Source of the DNA: Bolinopsis microptera
Lineage: Eukaryota > Ctenophora > Tentaculata > Lobata > Bolinopsidae
Direction of reading: 5' to 3'
Length of the DNA: 64,000 bases
NCBI RefSeq assembly: GCF_026151205.1
Contig: NC_087074.1
Coordinates: 10,139,226-10,203,225 of the forward strand
Shown here: piece after piece, positions 12,246 through 21,703 of the stretch
Layout: each line of letters begins with the position of its first letter
How positions within the stretch are numbered: position 1 is the first letter of the stretch
Program-made: the position numbers and the translations under genes
Notes under the pieces: generated by a model
The model's database searches: none
The model's input: the letters and a program-made list of their open reading frames with translations, nothing else
Told to the model about the DNA's origin: nothing

Positions 12246-12936
12246 TACTTAGGGGGGGGGGGGGGGGGGGGGTCAACCTCATTTTACCTCATCCCAATTT
12301 TGCCTTTTTTGGCTGCCCGAATGAGGTAAAATGAGGTAAAATGAGGTAAATTTCGGCAAAAATTTTATAGATCATGACTCTCGTTCTTAAATAATTTTGC
12401 CGATAATCAGGTTAGTTTACTCAAATCAGACATCCTGAGCTACTTGTCAGTGATCTAGTCTTATTATGGGACTATTCTAATAGTAATACACTAAAATGTA
12501 CATAATGGCCACATTTATATACAACTTATGAAGCAACATATACCCTAAAAGGCTTATTTTCGGAAATGTGGCTGAAAAACGGATTTTTGCCGAGCGAACA
12601 ATGACAGTATCCACTAATGGGCTATTGGACTGTTACCTAGAAAGGTCTTAAAGACTCATGAACAACATAGCATTTGTCACAAGATGTAAGATGACTCACT
12701 CTGTGTCCAGAAACACCTACAAAAATTGGAGAATGATCTACTTTATTGGGCATCTCTCTTAATGGGCCAGGACAGCAGCATATTTGTGTCTTACGAAAGG
12801 GCATTTTTTTAAATTACGGTTTCTTAAGGTCAAAGGATCGGCTGCTAACAGCAAATTGTTCGCAATTGCCGACTCATGCACATCATATACTCAAAAACGC
12901 TCACTTTAGGAGTCATTAGTAAATAACTACTACATG

Positions 12937-14333
12937 ATTGGACACGTTCAAAAAAAGGTGGCACTAGATATTGATTTTTTTAAATGCGTTTTAAAAATAG
13001 TCATTGCTCTTTGTTGGTTGATATATCTATCTATACCTTTAGAAATTCGATTGAATTGCATGATCCTAAAATCACGGAGTCTCTAGTGCTTATATCACAG
13101 GAGTTATCGTTATTTTAGCGCCAAGGATTCAAAAGTCACCCAATTAAAAATGCAAGATGAATCAACACTAGTAGATAATCTGAAAAGTACTATTCACAAA
13201 GACGCCAAAATTGATATGGTGACTATAATGCATGTAAGGAATGGAATGTCTTATCTGAAATTGTTATTGGTGCCAATTTATATCCATTCTATGATTCTAA
13301 TTATGTGATTTTTGAATCCATGTCTAAGCTTATACCATATTAAAGGCCATTGAGCGACAATTTTTGATCTGGGTGCTTAAATGATTCAAAAATCACATAA
13401 ATCTAGCTACCAAATATGTAATTTTCTTTAAAGTGTGACAATTGAATCATATGTAATGTTCAAGTTGTAATGACATTTTGAAAGGAAAGGTAACGAATCG
13501 ATAATCACATTTCAAAAATTCAATTAAGTATTATACGTTACTGAATACTGATTGATTCATTTGTCACATTATGGAGACAAAATTATCATAGCTTGAGTAG
13601 TAAAAGTACTTGCCTAGTTTACTCAGTTTAAAATCAGTGTTTTGTGATTATTGATTCCACTATTACTCTAATAACGAACTTCTCCATGACCATAAACTAG
13701 TGTCACAACAAATTACTGCAGATTTACTATGAATACCAACCTGATATAGAGCCAAAAAGTGATACATTCCCCTGATACAGTATCATTTCAATACATGCTC
13801 ATTTATGTGATTTTTGACTCATTATAGCACTTTTAACCATCTAAATTATCTAAATATTAGTTAGCATGATATAATTGTGATTGATAGAGTTCATTGTTAC
13901 AATCATTCCGTTGATATTCATATCACATTCATCATTCTAAAATACTTAGTCAGAATTAACCCTGTGTGTGATAATTGCATCGTAACTCCACATTTAACCG
14001 GTGACTCTTCGCACTTTTAACACTCAACTATCTCAGAAAGGTTCAATAATCAAATTGAGAGGCAGGACACACTCACAGAATGTAAATTCATCATTAGAGG
14101 TGCAAGAAATGAATATTTTGTGATTTCTGGCTCATATCTGCACAATTAACAGATATAAAGAGATGAATGACTTAATTATGTGACATTTGAATCTTTTTGG
14201 ACCACATATTAAAATTTGGTTAACTTTCATAGCATACTCCTTGAGATACAAGTATTTTAAAATGCTTCACACAATTTTGGCAGTGAAAAATCAATCTGTA
14301 GTGCCACCTTTTTATGAACGTGTCAATAAGCTT
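12937..14333. mobile_element. Nested TIR element, about 1.4 kb, inside D
   Basis: Ends are inverted over about 40 bp: left ggacacgttcaaaaaaaggtggcacta, right tagtgccacctttttatgaacgtgtc. The interior is AT-rich with many short forms of tgatttttgaatc and aatcaca but no ORF. The matching arm at 16640-16690 lacks it, which supports insertion. Confidence 0.6.
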
Positions 14334-14372
14334 TATTACAATTTGTAATAATATAAGCCGTGATCGAATGGA

Positions 14373-14906
14373 AAAAGCGAGCGACCGATTTCATTCTCGG
14401 TATCAATTTGCATTTGCGGACGGTTATTCAAATTAATATCATTTCCTTTTGTTTGGAAAAGAGAGACACTGGCAGCGGTACACTCTACCCATGATTATGG
14501 GTTTTGGTCAAATATCATCTCTTTTTGATTATAATGTCAGGATAATTTACAAAGCCGAAATGTAAACTCATAACTTCATTCATATTTATATTAATAAATA
14601 TGAGGTAATTTCATCGATTTCGAAATTTTACCTGACTGAATATGGCACTTTTTACTCATTCAAGTTGGCATTAAATTCATATATAATGCCATTTAAATAT
14701 CGTGGGAAAGCAGAATTTATTCGAAATCACGAATGAGCAAAATTCTCACCTTTCGCACGTGCAAACTTTGAGCGGACGTTGCGTGCGCATACAATATTGA
14801 ATCACGGTAAATTTTTGCATAGCAGTATTTTATATATTTTTTACATATTTGATTGACCGTTCTCAAATGCAAAATGATACCGAGAATGAAATCGGTCGCT
14901 CGCTTT
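14373..14906. mobile_element. Nested TIR element, about 530 bp, inside D
   Basis: Ends are inverted over about 50 bp: aagcgagcgaccgatttcat... on the left and the reverse complement on the right (14856-14906). No ORF. Confidence 0.65.
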
Positions 14907-14930
14907 ATATTCCGACGAGTACCAAAGCCC

Positions 14931-15006
14931 AAAGGGGTTATAATAGTAAAGGGGGTATAATAGTAAAGGGGGTACAATAGTAAAGGGGGTACATAGTATA
15001 CCCCCA
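14931..15006. repeat. Short tandem repeat, agtaaagggggtataat type
   Basis: Four near-copies of a roughly 17-19-bp unit with ggggt cores. Confidence 0.75.
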
Positions 15007-15043
15007 ATAAAGACACCGCTCGTGCTTGCCAGCACTGTGATTA

Positions 15044-15565
15044 GGGAATTTTTTAGGAGATATCTATCCGAAGGAGATGATTGTGAACTGTACTAATGTT
15101 TCACCGCGTAAGTGCAATTATCTAGATTTATGTATTAGCGTTTACAGGGGCAAGTTTAGAGTAACACTTTATGATAAACGGAAAGACTACAGTTTTAAAG
15201 TAATTTCTTATCCTTTTTAGATGGGAATATCCTTGTAGGTTTACGACCTACCAGGACGCGCGCCGAGTTGGACACAATATATGGAACAGATATTTTACGA
15301 GTATCACCCGTTAAGAATATCCCAAAGAATCTTTCTTACGGGGTATTTATTTCTCAGCTTGTTAGATTCGCTAATATTAATACGACAATAGAGGGATTTT
15401 ATAGTAACATTTGTGACTTAGCTATTTAGTTAAGAAGCTTGTAAATCAAGGCTTTAATCCTGCTGCCTCGCGCAAAAAGTTTTTGAAGTTTTACAATTCT
15501 AAACTTAATATCTGGTGTAAATATGGGGTAGATATTTACGATCGTGTTATCAAAATATTTGATTA
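15044..15565 (+). pseudogene. Retroelement ORF fragment (RT downstream region), interrupted by R3
   Basis: Translation gives LGDIYPKEMIVNCTN, YLDLCISVYRGKFRVTLYDK, then after an 82-bp insertion YGVFISQLVRFANINTTIEG and KKLVNQGFNPAASRKKFLKF, with stops and a frame change. The YLDL..YDKR..SQLVR pattern is what I know from conserved C-terminal parts of reverse-transcriptase ORFs in invertebrate genomes. No YADD box remains in this piece. A dead fragment. Confidence 0.55.
15233..15314 (+). mobile_element. Micro-element family R, copy R3 (82 bp)
   Basis: Begins ttgtaggtttacgacctacc and ends tatcacccgttaa; flanked by gaatatcc at 15225-15232 and 15315-15322. Removing one duplicate and the element restores the continuity of the retroelement reading region, so this is a clear empty-site case. 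Confidence 0.85.
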
Positions 15566-17033
15566 GGAATGTGTAGACTGTTGAAATGTTGGAAAAGTAG
15601 TACATATTATTTGTTTGTCTTTCATATTACGTTATTATTAATTTGGACCTTGACTCTTGTATTGAGTGTAATGTGCCTTTTCTCTTCGGCTCACGCTTCC
15701 CGCGTGTTGTTGTACCTGGAACCTAGATTGAGTTCCTATTTTCACCTTATTAACACTGGTTGAGATATTTTGTGCGTGTCTAGGGATCTCTTTGGTGAGA
15801 TTAGTTGTTGTATTACTGTTTAGCTGACTTAGTTTATATTCTTATTTTATTTTACCCTTTTTAGTTTTTAGATGATTTATGTTATTTGCATGCTCATAGC
15901 AGTGTTGCGTTTTGTGGCTTTGTACTATATACTGCATTGCTTTGAATTTGAATTTCTGATGTTATTGATTTTCAGCGCTATGTAACCTGGCAGTAACGTT
16001 GAAAATGACTTTTATTTGAGGGGGTCTGTAGTCCCCCCGCATTGTATGTTTGTGTTTCACTGATTTGTAAACTGAAGACGTAAATACAGTAGTTATCTAC
16101 AAATCACTCCCAAACTGAGCGTTTTAGAGTCGAATCTCGAACCCTGTCATTCAGCCAAGTAATCTTAATCTGAAGTTCTAGAATTACAGTTCTAATATTC
16201 TAGTACTAATGTATTAGTGCCCTAGATAAGATCTCGAGGCAGCTGTAATAACAAAAGAGCTAGCTAGTAACCACTTGATTAAAAAACGAGGGATTGACAC
16301 ACATTATGATATAATGATGGGAAAATCTATGCGAACCAAACCACTGCGGTATTACTATTATGGTAAATGAGCTAAATTAAACTGCAACCAACAGATCTCA
16401 ATCCAGCGATTACACACCAATATTGGTCGAGGCAGTGAAGTCAATTATAATTATTAAGTTGAGTACTGGTCAGCGGTCAAGCAACAATCTGGCCCGGATC
16501 CAGTGCCGAATTATTTTATGTCCGGTATTCTTAGAGTCTTAGTACATATCATGGTCTTCTGGAATGAATAAATTAAAAGTTGAATTTTGGTCATTACATT
16601 TTGGCTAAATTGGTGGCAATGAAAAATTGTTGGAGTTTTCACAAATCATGCAACTTAGTTAAACTTATTTAATAATCACTCATAAAGTGAACGTTTTTGA
16701 GTATATGATTATGATGTGCATGAGTCGGCAATTGCAAACAATTTGCTGTTAGCAACTGACCCTTTGACCTTTACTTTGACCTTTACTAAAGTAACCGTAA
16801 TTTAAAAAAATTGCCCTTTCGTAAGACACAAGTATGCTGTTGGCCTGGCCCATTAAGAGAGATGCCCAATAAAGTAGATCATTCTCCAATTTTTGTAGGT
16901 GTTTCTGGACACAAAGTGAGTCATCTTACATCTTGTGACAAATGCTATGTTGCTCATGAGTCTTTAAGACCTTTCTAGGTAACAGTCCAATAGCCCATTT
17001 GTGAATACTGTCATTGTTGATGTTCGCTCGTAT

Positions 17034-17315
17034 GAAATAATTTTGTAATGAATTTTTTTATGCCTTTTTTGTATCGCATTTTTTGGATAAAGTTGATTGA
17101 TTAAAAGTAAATAATTGTACACTAATTTTGTCTCAGATCTACGTTTTTTACGTTTGGAATTTTTGATAAAATATTTTTAGATCATGAATACGATGTTGTA
17201 ACATTGAAACGTCGAGTTATTCCTTTCCTGATTAGAGCATATTTCCTTGTCGCATCAAACAGGATCAATACAAATTTACACAAGAATGCAATCGTACACG
17301 TAATAGAGAAGGAGC
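17034..17315 (+). repeat. Penelope-like element relic (pseudo-LTR / 5'UTR part)
   Basis: Aligns with about 42325-42570 of the intact element: shared ggataaagttgattgattaa, ttttacgttt..gaattttt, and gatcatgaatacgatgt..acattgaaacgtcgag, with about 15-20% difference and small indels. It stops near the point where the intact ORF begins and lies immediately upstream of the MATE reading frame. Confidence 0.75.
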
Positions 17316-17331
17316 TAGGAAGTGAACTGCT

Positions 17332-19065
17332 TTGCGATATGTTGTTATGTTTAAGTTTAACCTTCGTTCGTTTCTCACCAAAGAATGGGAATTTCTCCGC
17401 CTTTCAGGGTCCTTTATCATCATAACGGGTGTGTATAGCCTGATGGGGTTTATAACCCTGGTCTTTGCTGGTAAGATGAACCAGGCTCACTTGGCAGGGG
17501 TGGGACTAGCTATCACGCTCTTCAATCTTGCTGTAAATTCAGTTTCCTCCGGATACTCCTCTATATTTGACACATACGGGCCCCAGGTTCATGGCTCTGA
17601 GAGGAAGTCTGAGTTAGGGACTGTTCTCTTCAAATGTCTCCTTCAGGGCATCCTGGTCAACTTAATTATTGTGGGTCCATACCTGAACTTGGTGTTCATC
17701 GTAGACCTGTTACCTGACTCAGGGTTGTACTCGGACACACCTGATCTAAGTGATCCAGGAGAGGATTTTAGAGATATAGCAGTGGCTTATCTTAGGATGA
17801 CTTTGGTGGTGGAGAATCTAGATTACACCCTGGTCATGATTTCTAAGTACTTTGCTATCCAGGGGTACGACAAGTTCGTGTATTTAGTCTCTGTTGTCAT
17901 GGTTGGGTGTCATATCCTCTTTAACTACATTCTAGTGACGGTATTTCAGCTTGGTGTTGACGGGTTAAGCTTGGCTGCTATCTTAGGACGGCTGTTTCCG
18001 CTTTTAGTGTCGTTGACAGTTTGTTTCATCATGGTGAGGAGAGGGAAATTTTCTTGGAACGGGTTTTCTATTCGTGCCCTGTTAGGCTGGGGACCAATGG
18101 TTAAACTGGGCCTGGCTGGAGCTATCGAGTGTTTTGCAGAAGTTTTCCTAATTGAGATAGCAGTTTTCTTGAGTCAGTTCGACGGGGCGGATGCTTTATC
18201 TGTGGTAATCATAATGAATCAGCTAACATTCATTTGGTGGGCCGTAGCGTATGGTATGGCCCGAGCATCAGCTAATCTCATTGGGATGGCTTTGGGAGAG
18301 GGAGACGCAAATAAAACACGATACGTTATGAAACTATCTCTTCTGAACTCAATTTTAGTATCCACAACGCTTGCTATCATCTGCTATTCCTTGAGAATTG
18401 AAGAAGTTCTGATGTTTTCCTCCGATGGTGACGTTAAGGATTTATTCTTGGCAACGTTTTGGGTAGTTTGCCTGGGTATCCCCGTAAATAACGTGCAAGT
18501 ATCTCTCAACCAAGGGATCCTCGTAGCTTTTGGTGCCCAGGAGTACACAGCATGGTCTATGAGTATAGTCTGTTATTTGATCGGACTACCAATAATTCTC
18601 ATAACAATATTTCTATCAGACTTAAGGGTTTCTGGTATTTTCTTGGGGGTCATCGTAGTGGACGTTATTACGATAGTGACGGCTTCGCTAAAGATTTGGA
18701 CGGTTGACATCGACAAAGAAATTACCAATTCTAAGGAGAGAGTGGATGGAAAGAAAGGAAATTCTCGTGCGCGTGATTCAGATTGCGTTGCTGGGACAGA
18801 AACGTCAGCCAATGGAATTTACGATAACCCAACCTGTTCTGTGAAGTATGATGCAAATGAAAAGACTGTTCAAACACAAGAGACTGCTACTAATAATGAC
18901 GAGGCTAGTGATCCTAATGATGATATTTTTGGAGACATACTTGAGGAGGATCAGGGTAGAGATCCTAACGCTGATTTTAAGGAAATAAGAAACGTTTTAC
19001 TAGCTTTTATTGCAGCTGTTATATTCTGTGTGAGTTTAGCTGGGATTTCCTTGATCAGACAATAA
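17332..19065 (+). CDS. MATE-family multidrug/toxin extrusion transporter, intronless
   Basis: MATE (SLC47-type) proteins export organic cations in exchange for protons or Na+ at the plasma membrane. The 577-aa frame has about 12 hydrophobic helices (about residues 24-470), a hydrophilic linker of about 85 residues (about 460-550, acidic in its later half), and one more C-terminal helix (VLLAFIAAVIFCVSLAGISL). This 12+1 layout and the length match animal MATE1/2. The N-terminal LAGVGLAITLF and FDTYGPQVHG stretches fit the family. In TM7, Glu270 and Glu275 are five apart, as for the functional glutamates of animal MATE1. Alternative start: Met6 at 17347. The frame has no introns and lies just downstream of a Penelope 5'-region relic inside element D. 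The product is probably functional in sequence; expression is unknown. Confidence 0.85.
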   Translation: MRYVVMFKFNLRSFLTKEWEFLRLSGSFIIITGVYSLMGFITLVFAGKMNQAHLAGVGLAITLFNLAVNSVSSGYSSIFDTYGPQVHGSERKSELGTVLFKCLLQGILVNLIIVGPYLNLVFIVDLLPDSGLYSDTPDLSDPGEDFRDIAVAYLRMTLVVENLDYTLVMISKYFAIQGYDKFVYLVSVVMVGCHILFNYILVTVFQLGVDGLSLAAILGRLFPLLVSLTVCFIMVRRGKFSWNGFSIRALLGWGPMVKLGLAGAIECFAEVFLIEIAVFLSQFDGADALSVVIIMNQLTFIWWAVAYGMARASANLIGMALGEGDANKTRYVMKLSLLNSILVSTTLAIICYSLRIEEVLMFSSDGDVKDLFLATFWVVCLGIPVNNVQVSLNQGILVAFGAQEYTAWSMSIVCYLIGLPIILITIFLSDLRVSGIFLGVIVVDVITIVTASLKIWTVDIDKEITNSKERVDGKKGNSRARDSDCVAGTETSANGIYDNPTCSVKYDANEKTVQTQETATNNDEASDPNDDIFGDILEEDQGRDPNADFKEIRNVLLAFIAAVIFCVSLAGISLIRQ

Positions 19066-19364
19066 ACTGGGCTTTGTTCAAATGGTTTGAATGTTAAACC
19101 TCGATTGCTGTTGGTGAATTTAGATATTTCGATAGGGACATCTTATATTCGAAAGTATATGATTATTGGAGGTGATTTGGTTCTGAATCTGTACGTCAAA
19201 TCTATTGAGGTGTCATAACTTCCATTATTGTTATCGCCGATGTTTCAATTTTTCAATACAGATGACAAATGACAAACTGGCTAAATTTGAAATATGTGAT
19301 CGTAGATACAACTTTTATTTGTGCACAGTTTATAGAGGAATTTTGAACCTAAAGACAATCAAAT

Positions 19365-19420
19365 ACAGTAAAACCCCGATTTACCTCGCCCCGATTTACC
19401 GCAAACCCCGATTTATCACG
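19365..19420. repeat. Solo pogo/Tigger-like terminal motif
   Basis: Reads tacagtaaaaccccgattta followed by two further ccccgattta units. This resembles the ends of pogo/Tigger elements, but no partner end or ORF was found. Confidence 0.3.
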
Positions 19421-19451
19421 GCTGTTTCCTTTCTCCCAAAGGATTATCTCT

Positions 19452-20259
19452 CGTTGCCAAGAATAAATCCTTAACGTCACCATCGGAGGAAAACATCAGA
19501 ACTTCTTCAGTTCTCAAGGAATAGCAGATGATAGCAAGCGTTGTGGATTCTAAAATTGAGTTCAGAAGAGATAGTTTCATAACGTATCGTGTTTTATTTG
19601 CGTCTCCCTCTCCCAAAGCCATCCCAATGAGATTAGCTGATGCTCGGGCCATACCATACGCTACGGCCCACCAAATGAATGTTAGCTGATTCATTATGAT
19701 TACCACAGATAAAGCATCCGCCCCGTCGAACTGACTCAAGAAAACTGCTATCTCAATTAGGAAAACTTCTGCAAAACACTCGATAGCTCCAGCCAGGCCC
19801 AGTTTAACCATTGGTCCCCAGCCTAACAGGGCACGAATAGAAAACCCGTTCCAAGAAAATTTCCCTCTCCTCACCATGATGAAACAAACTGTCAACGACA
19901 CTAAAAGCGGAAACAGCCGTCCTAAGATAGCAGCCAAGCTTAACCCGTCAACACCAAGCTGAAATACCGTCACTAGAATGTAGTTAAAGAGGATATGACA
20001 CCCAACCATGACAACAGAGACTAAATACACGAACTTGTCGTACCCCTGGATAGCAAAGTACTTAGAAATCATGACCAGGGTGTAATCTAGATTCTCCACC
20101 ACCAAAGTCATCCTAAGATAAGCCACTGCTATATCTCTAAAATCCTCTCCTGGATCACTTAGATCAGGTGTGTCCGAGTACAACCCTGAGTCAGGTAACA
20201 GGTCTACGATGAACACCAAGTTCAGGTATGGACCCGCAATAATTAAGTTGACCAAGATG
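19452..20259 (-). pseudogene. Inverted partial copy of the MATE gene (808 bp)
   Basis: The reverse complement matches 17649-18456 over 808 bp with only a handful of differences (for example LIIAGP for LIIVGP, ILESTT for ILVSTT, SLRTEE for SLRIEE). It encodes residues about 107-375 of the transporter and still reads open, ending with 10 unrelated residues before a stop. It lacks the first two helices and the C-terminal third, so it cannot be a working transporter. With the sense gene it makes an 808-bp inverted repeat with a 995-bp spacer. Confidence 0.9.
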
Positions 20260-20280
20260 AATACTGTCTGGTTCGCTCGG

Positions 20281-20590
20281 CAAAAATCCGTTTTTCAGCC
20301 ACATTTCCGAAAATAAGCCTTTTAGGGTATATGTTGCTTCATAAGTTGTATATAAATGTGGCCATTATGTACATTTTAGTGCATCAGAATAGTCTCTACA
20401 ACCTTCCTAGGCGGAAATGCCAAAAAATCACGGAAATTATGAACTGCGTCAAGCCAAAAACCGTTTTCGGCCATATTTCCGAAACGAAGCATTTTAAGGT
20501 ATATGTTGCTTCGTAAGTTGTACATAAATGTGGCCATGAGGCACATTTTGGAGTATCGGAAGAGTCTTTAAGACCTTCCTGGACTGAAAT
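20281..20590. repeat. Two tandem copies of a roughly 180-bp arm segment of element D
   Basis: 20281-20400 and 20461-20580 share ccgtttt..cggccacatttccgaa, gtatatgttgcttc.taagttgta and aaatgtggccat. Only one copy exists in the left arm (12477-12590). Confidence 0.75.
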
Positions 20591-20940
20591 ACAAAAATTC
20601 GAGTGACCGCGAAACCCTGAAAAAGGGTGTGGCCGAAAACGCCCTCATTGCATTTATTTCAAAAATGCAATGAAGTCCAAATGTTTTAAGAATCATCTAG
20701 AGAGGTGATAACTGTTGAGAAATCGCTTTTAACACGAAAAGCTAACGAGATTCCGTTTCGTCCCAGACAAACAGATTACCCCAAGTTTGGAGAGTAAGTA
20801 GGTTAAACTGGGAATGCCCCTTCCCAGGGACCACATCACCCCTAATAAACCATTAAATATCATGGGAGACCATGCACAGCCTCGAATTATAGTACAATGA
20901 CTTCGAATAAACCTTTTTTGTCTCTAAAAAAGGCTCAGAA
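20591..20940. other. Inner right arm of element D
   Basis: 350 bp, no ORF or repeat recognised beyond the element's own arm. Confidence 0.4.
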
Positions 20941-21044
20941 AACTAGATTAATTTACCTCATTTTACCTCATTTTACCTCATCCCAATTTTGCCTTTTTTG
21001 GCTTCCCGAATGAGGTAAAATGAGGTTGACCCCCCCCCTACTTA

Positions 21045-21703
21045 ACTTAAGTAAAGATCGTGAGATCACAATCTGAGTACGAGTTTATTTTTATGCCTGA
21101 CCACCTGAATCAGAAGGGTACATACTCGAATGATAATAGGTAATTGGGTAAACTTAGTTAAGTATCAGAATGTATATTTTCGAAATTTATCATTTATAAC
21201 TCGTACTGACATAATATATTCGTATAAACTCACTGAAATATTCTAATAAACTGCAAAAAAGTAAAACAAGATTTCAGTAAAACCCATTATAAATTAGCAT
21301 GCCACTCCCTATGCACGGCGCTCTTTTCAAGATTTTGCACAGGCGAGCGAATCGAGCAATAGACTAGCAAGCTAGGCAAGTAAAACAACTATCTAGATAA
21401 TGAACTATTGGTTGCAGGACTAAATGAGCATTGACCTTAAGCGATTCTTTTTTTAACGATTCAATTGGGTGGAGAATCGGGAAATCATATATTTAAACAA
21501 AAAGGGTTTACTGTGTACTGTGAAAACGTGCATTTCAGGTCAACCGGCATCAGACAACAAATTCAGAAGATTTATCATACTCTGAAAATTCAAACTTAAG
21601 CTCACCAAAATTCCCTAGAATATTAAACGTAACTGTATTTTCAGATGAACGAAATTCTATATCTTTGCTCTAATAAATTAACGAAGGTCTGAAAGTTCAA
21701 AGA
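21045..21703. other. Spacer downstream of the AACS stop
   Basis: AT-rich, no ORF, no recognised repeat. No clear reversed AATAAA was found after the AACS stop. Confidence 0.5.

Larger units (their letters stand above)
12252..21038. mobile_element. G-capped composite TIR element D (8.8 kb) carrying a MATE gene
   Basis: Left end: 21 G then tcaacctcattttacctcat. Right end: the inverse atgaggtaaaatgaggttga followed by nine C. Both ends are abutted by tactta (12246-12251 and 21039-21044), a 6-bp candidate target duplication. Inner TIR parts also match: 12477-12600 is the reverse complement of 20272-20395, and 12594-12935 of about 16690-17033. The right arm is therefore split by the 17034-20269 cassette. 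The right end also holds a second tandem copy of a roughly 180-bp arm segment (20460-20590). No transposase was recognised. The element contains nested elements, a broken retroelement, a Penelope relic and a transporter gene, described separately. Confidence 0.7.

Noticed and set aside
16130-16165. tRNA B-box-like GGTTCGAGATTC on the minus strand
   Set aside because: No A box, anticodon arm or acceptor stem around it.
17204-17425. 73-aa ORF upstream of and overlapping MATE
   Set aside because: It lies in the Penelope non-coding relic and runs out of frame with MATE.
12252-21038. Maverick/Polinton identity for element D, suggested by the 6-bp duplication
   Set aside because: No integrase, protein-primed polymerase or packaging genes were seen, and the ends differ from the AG...CT type.
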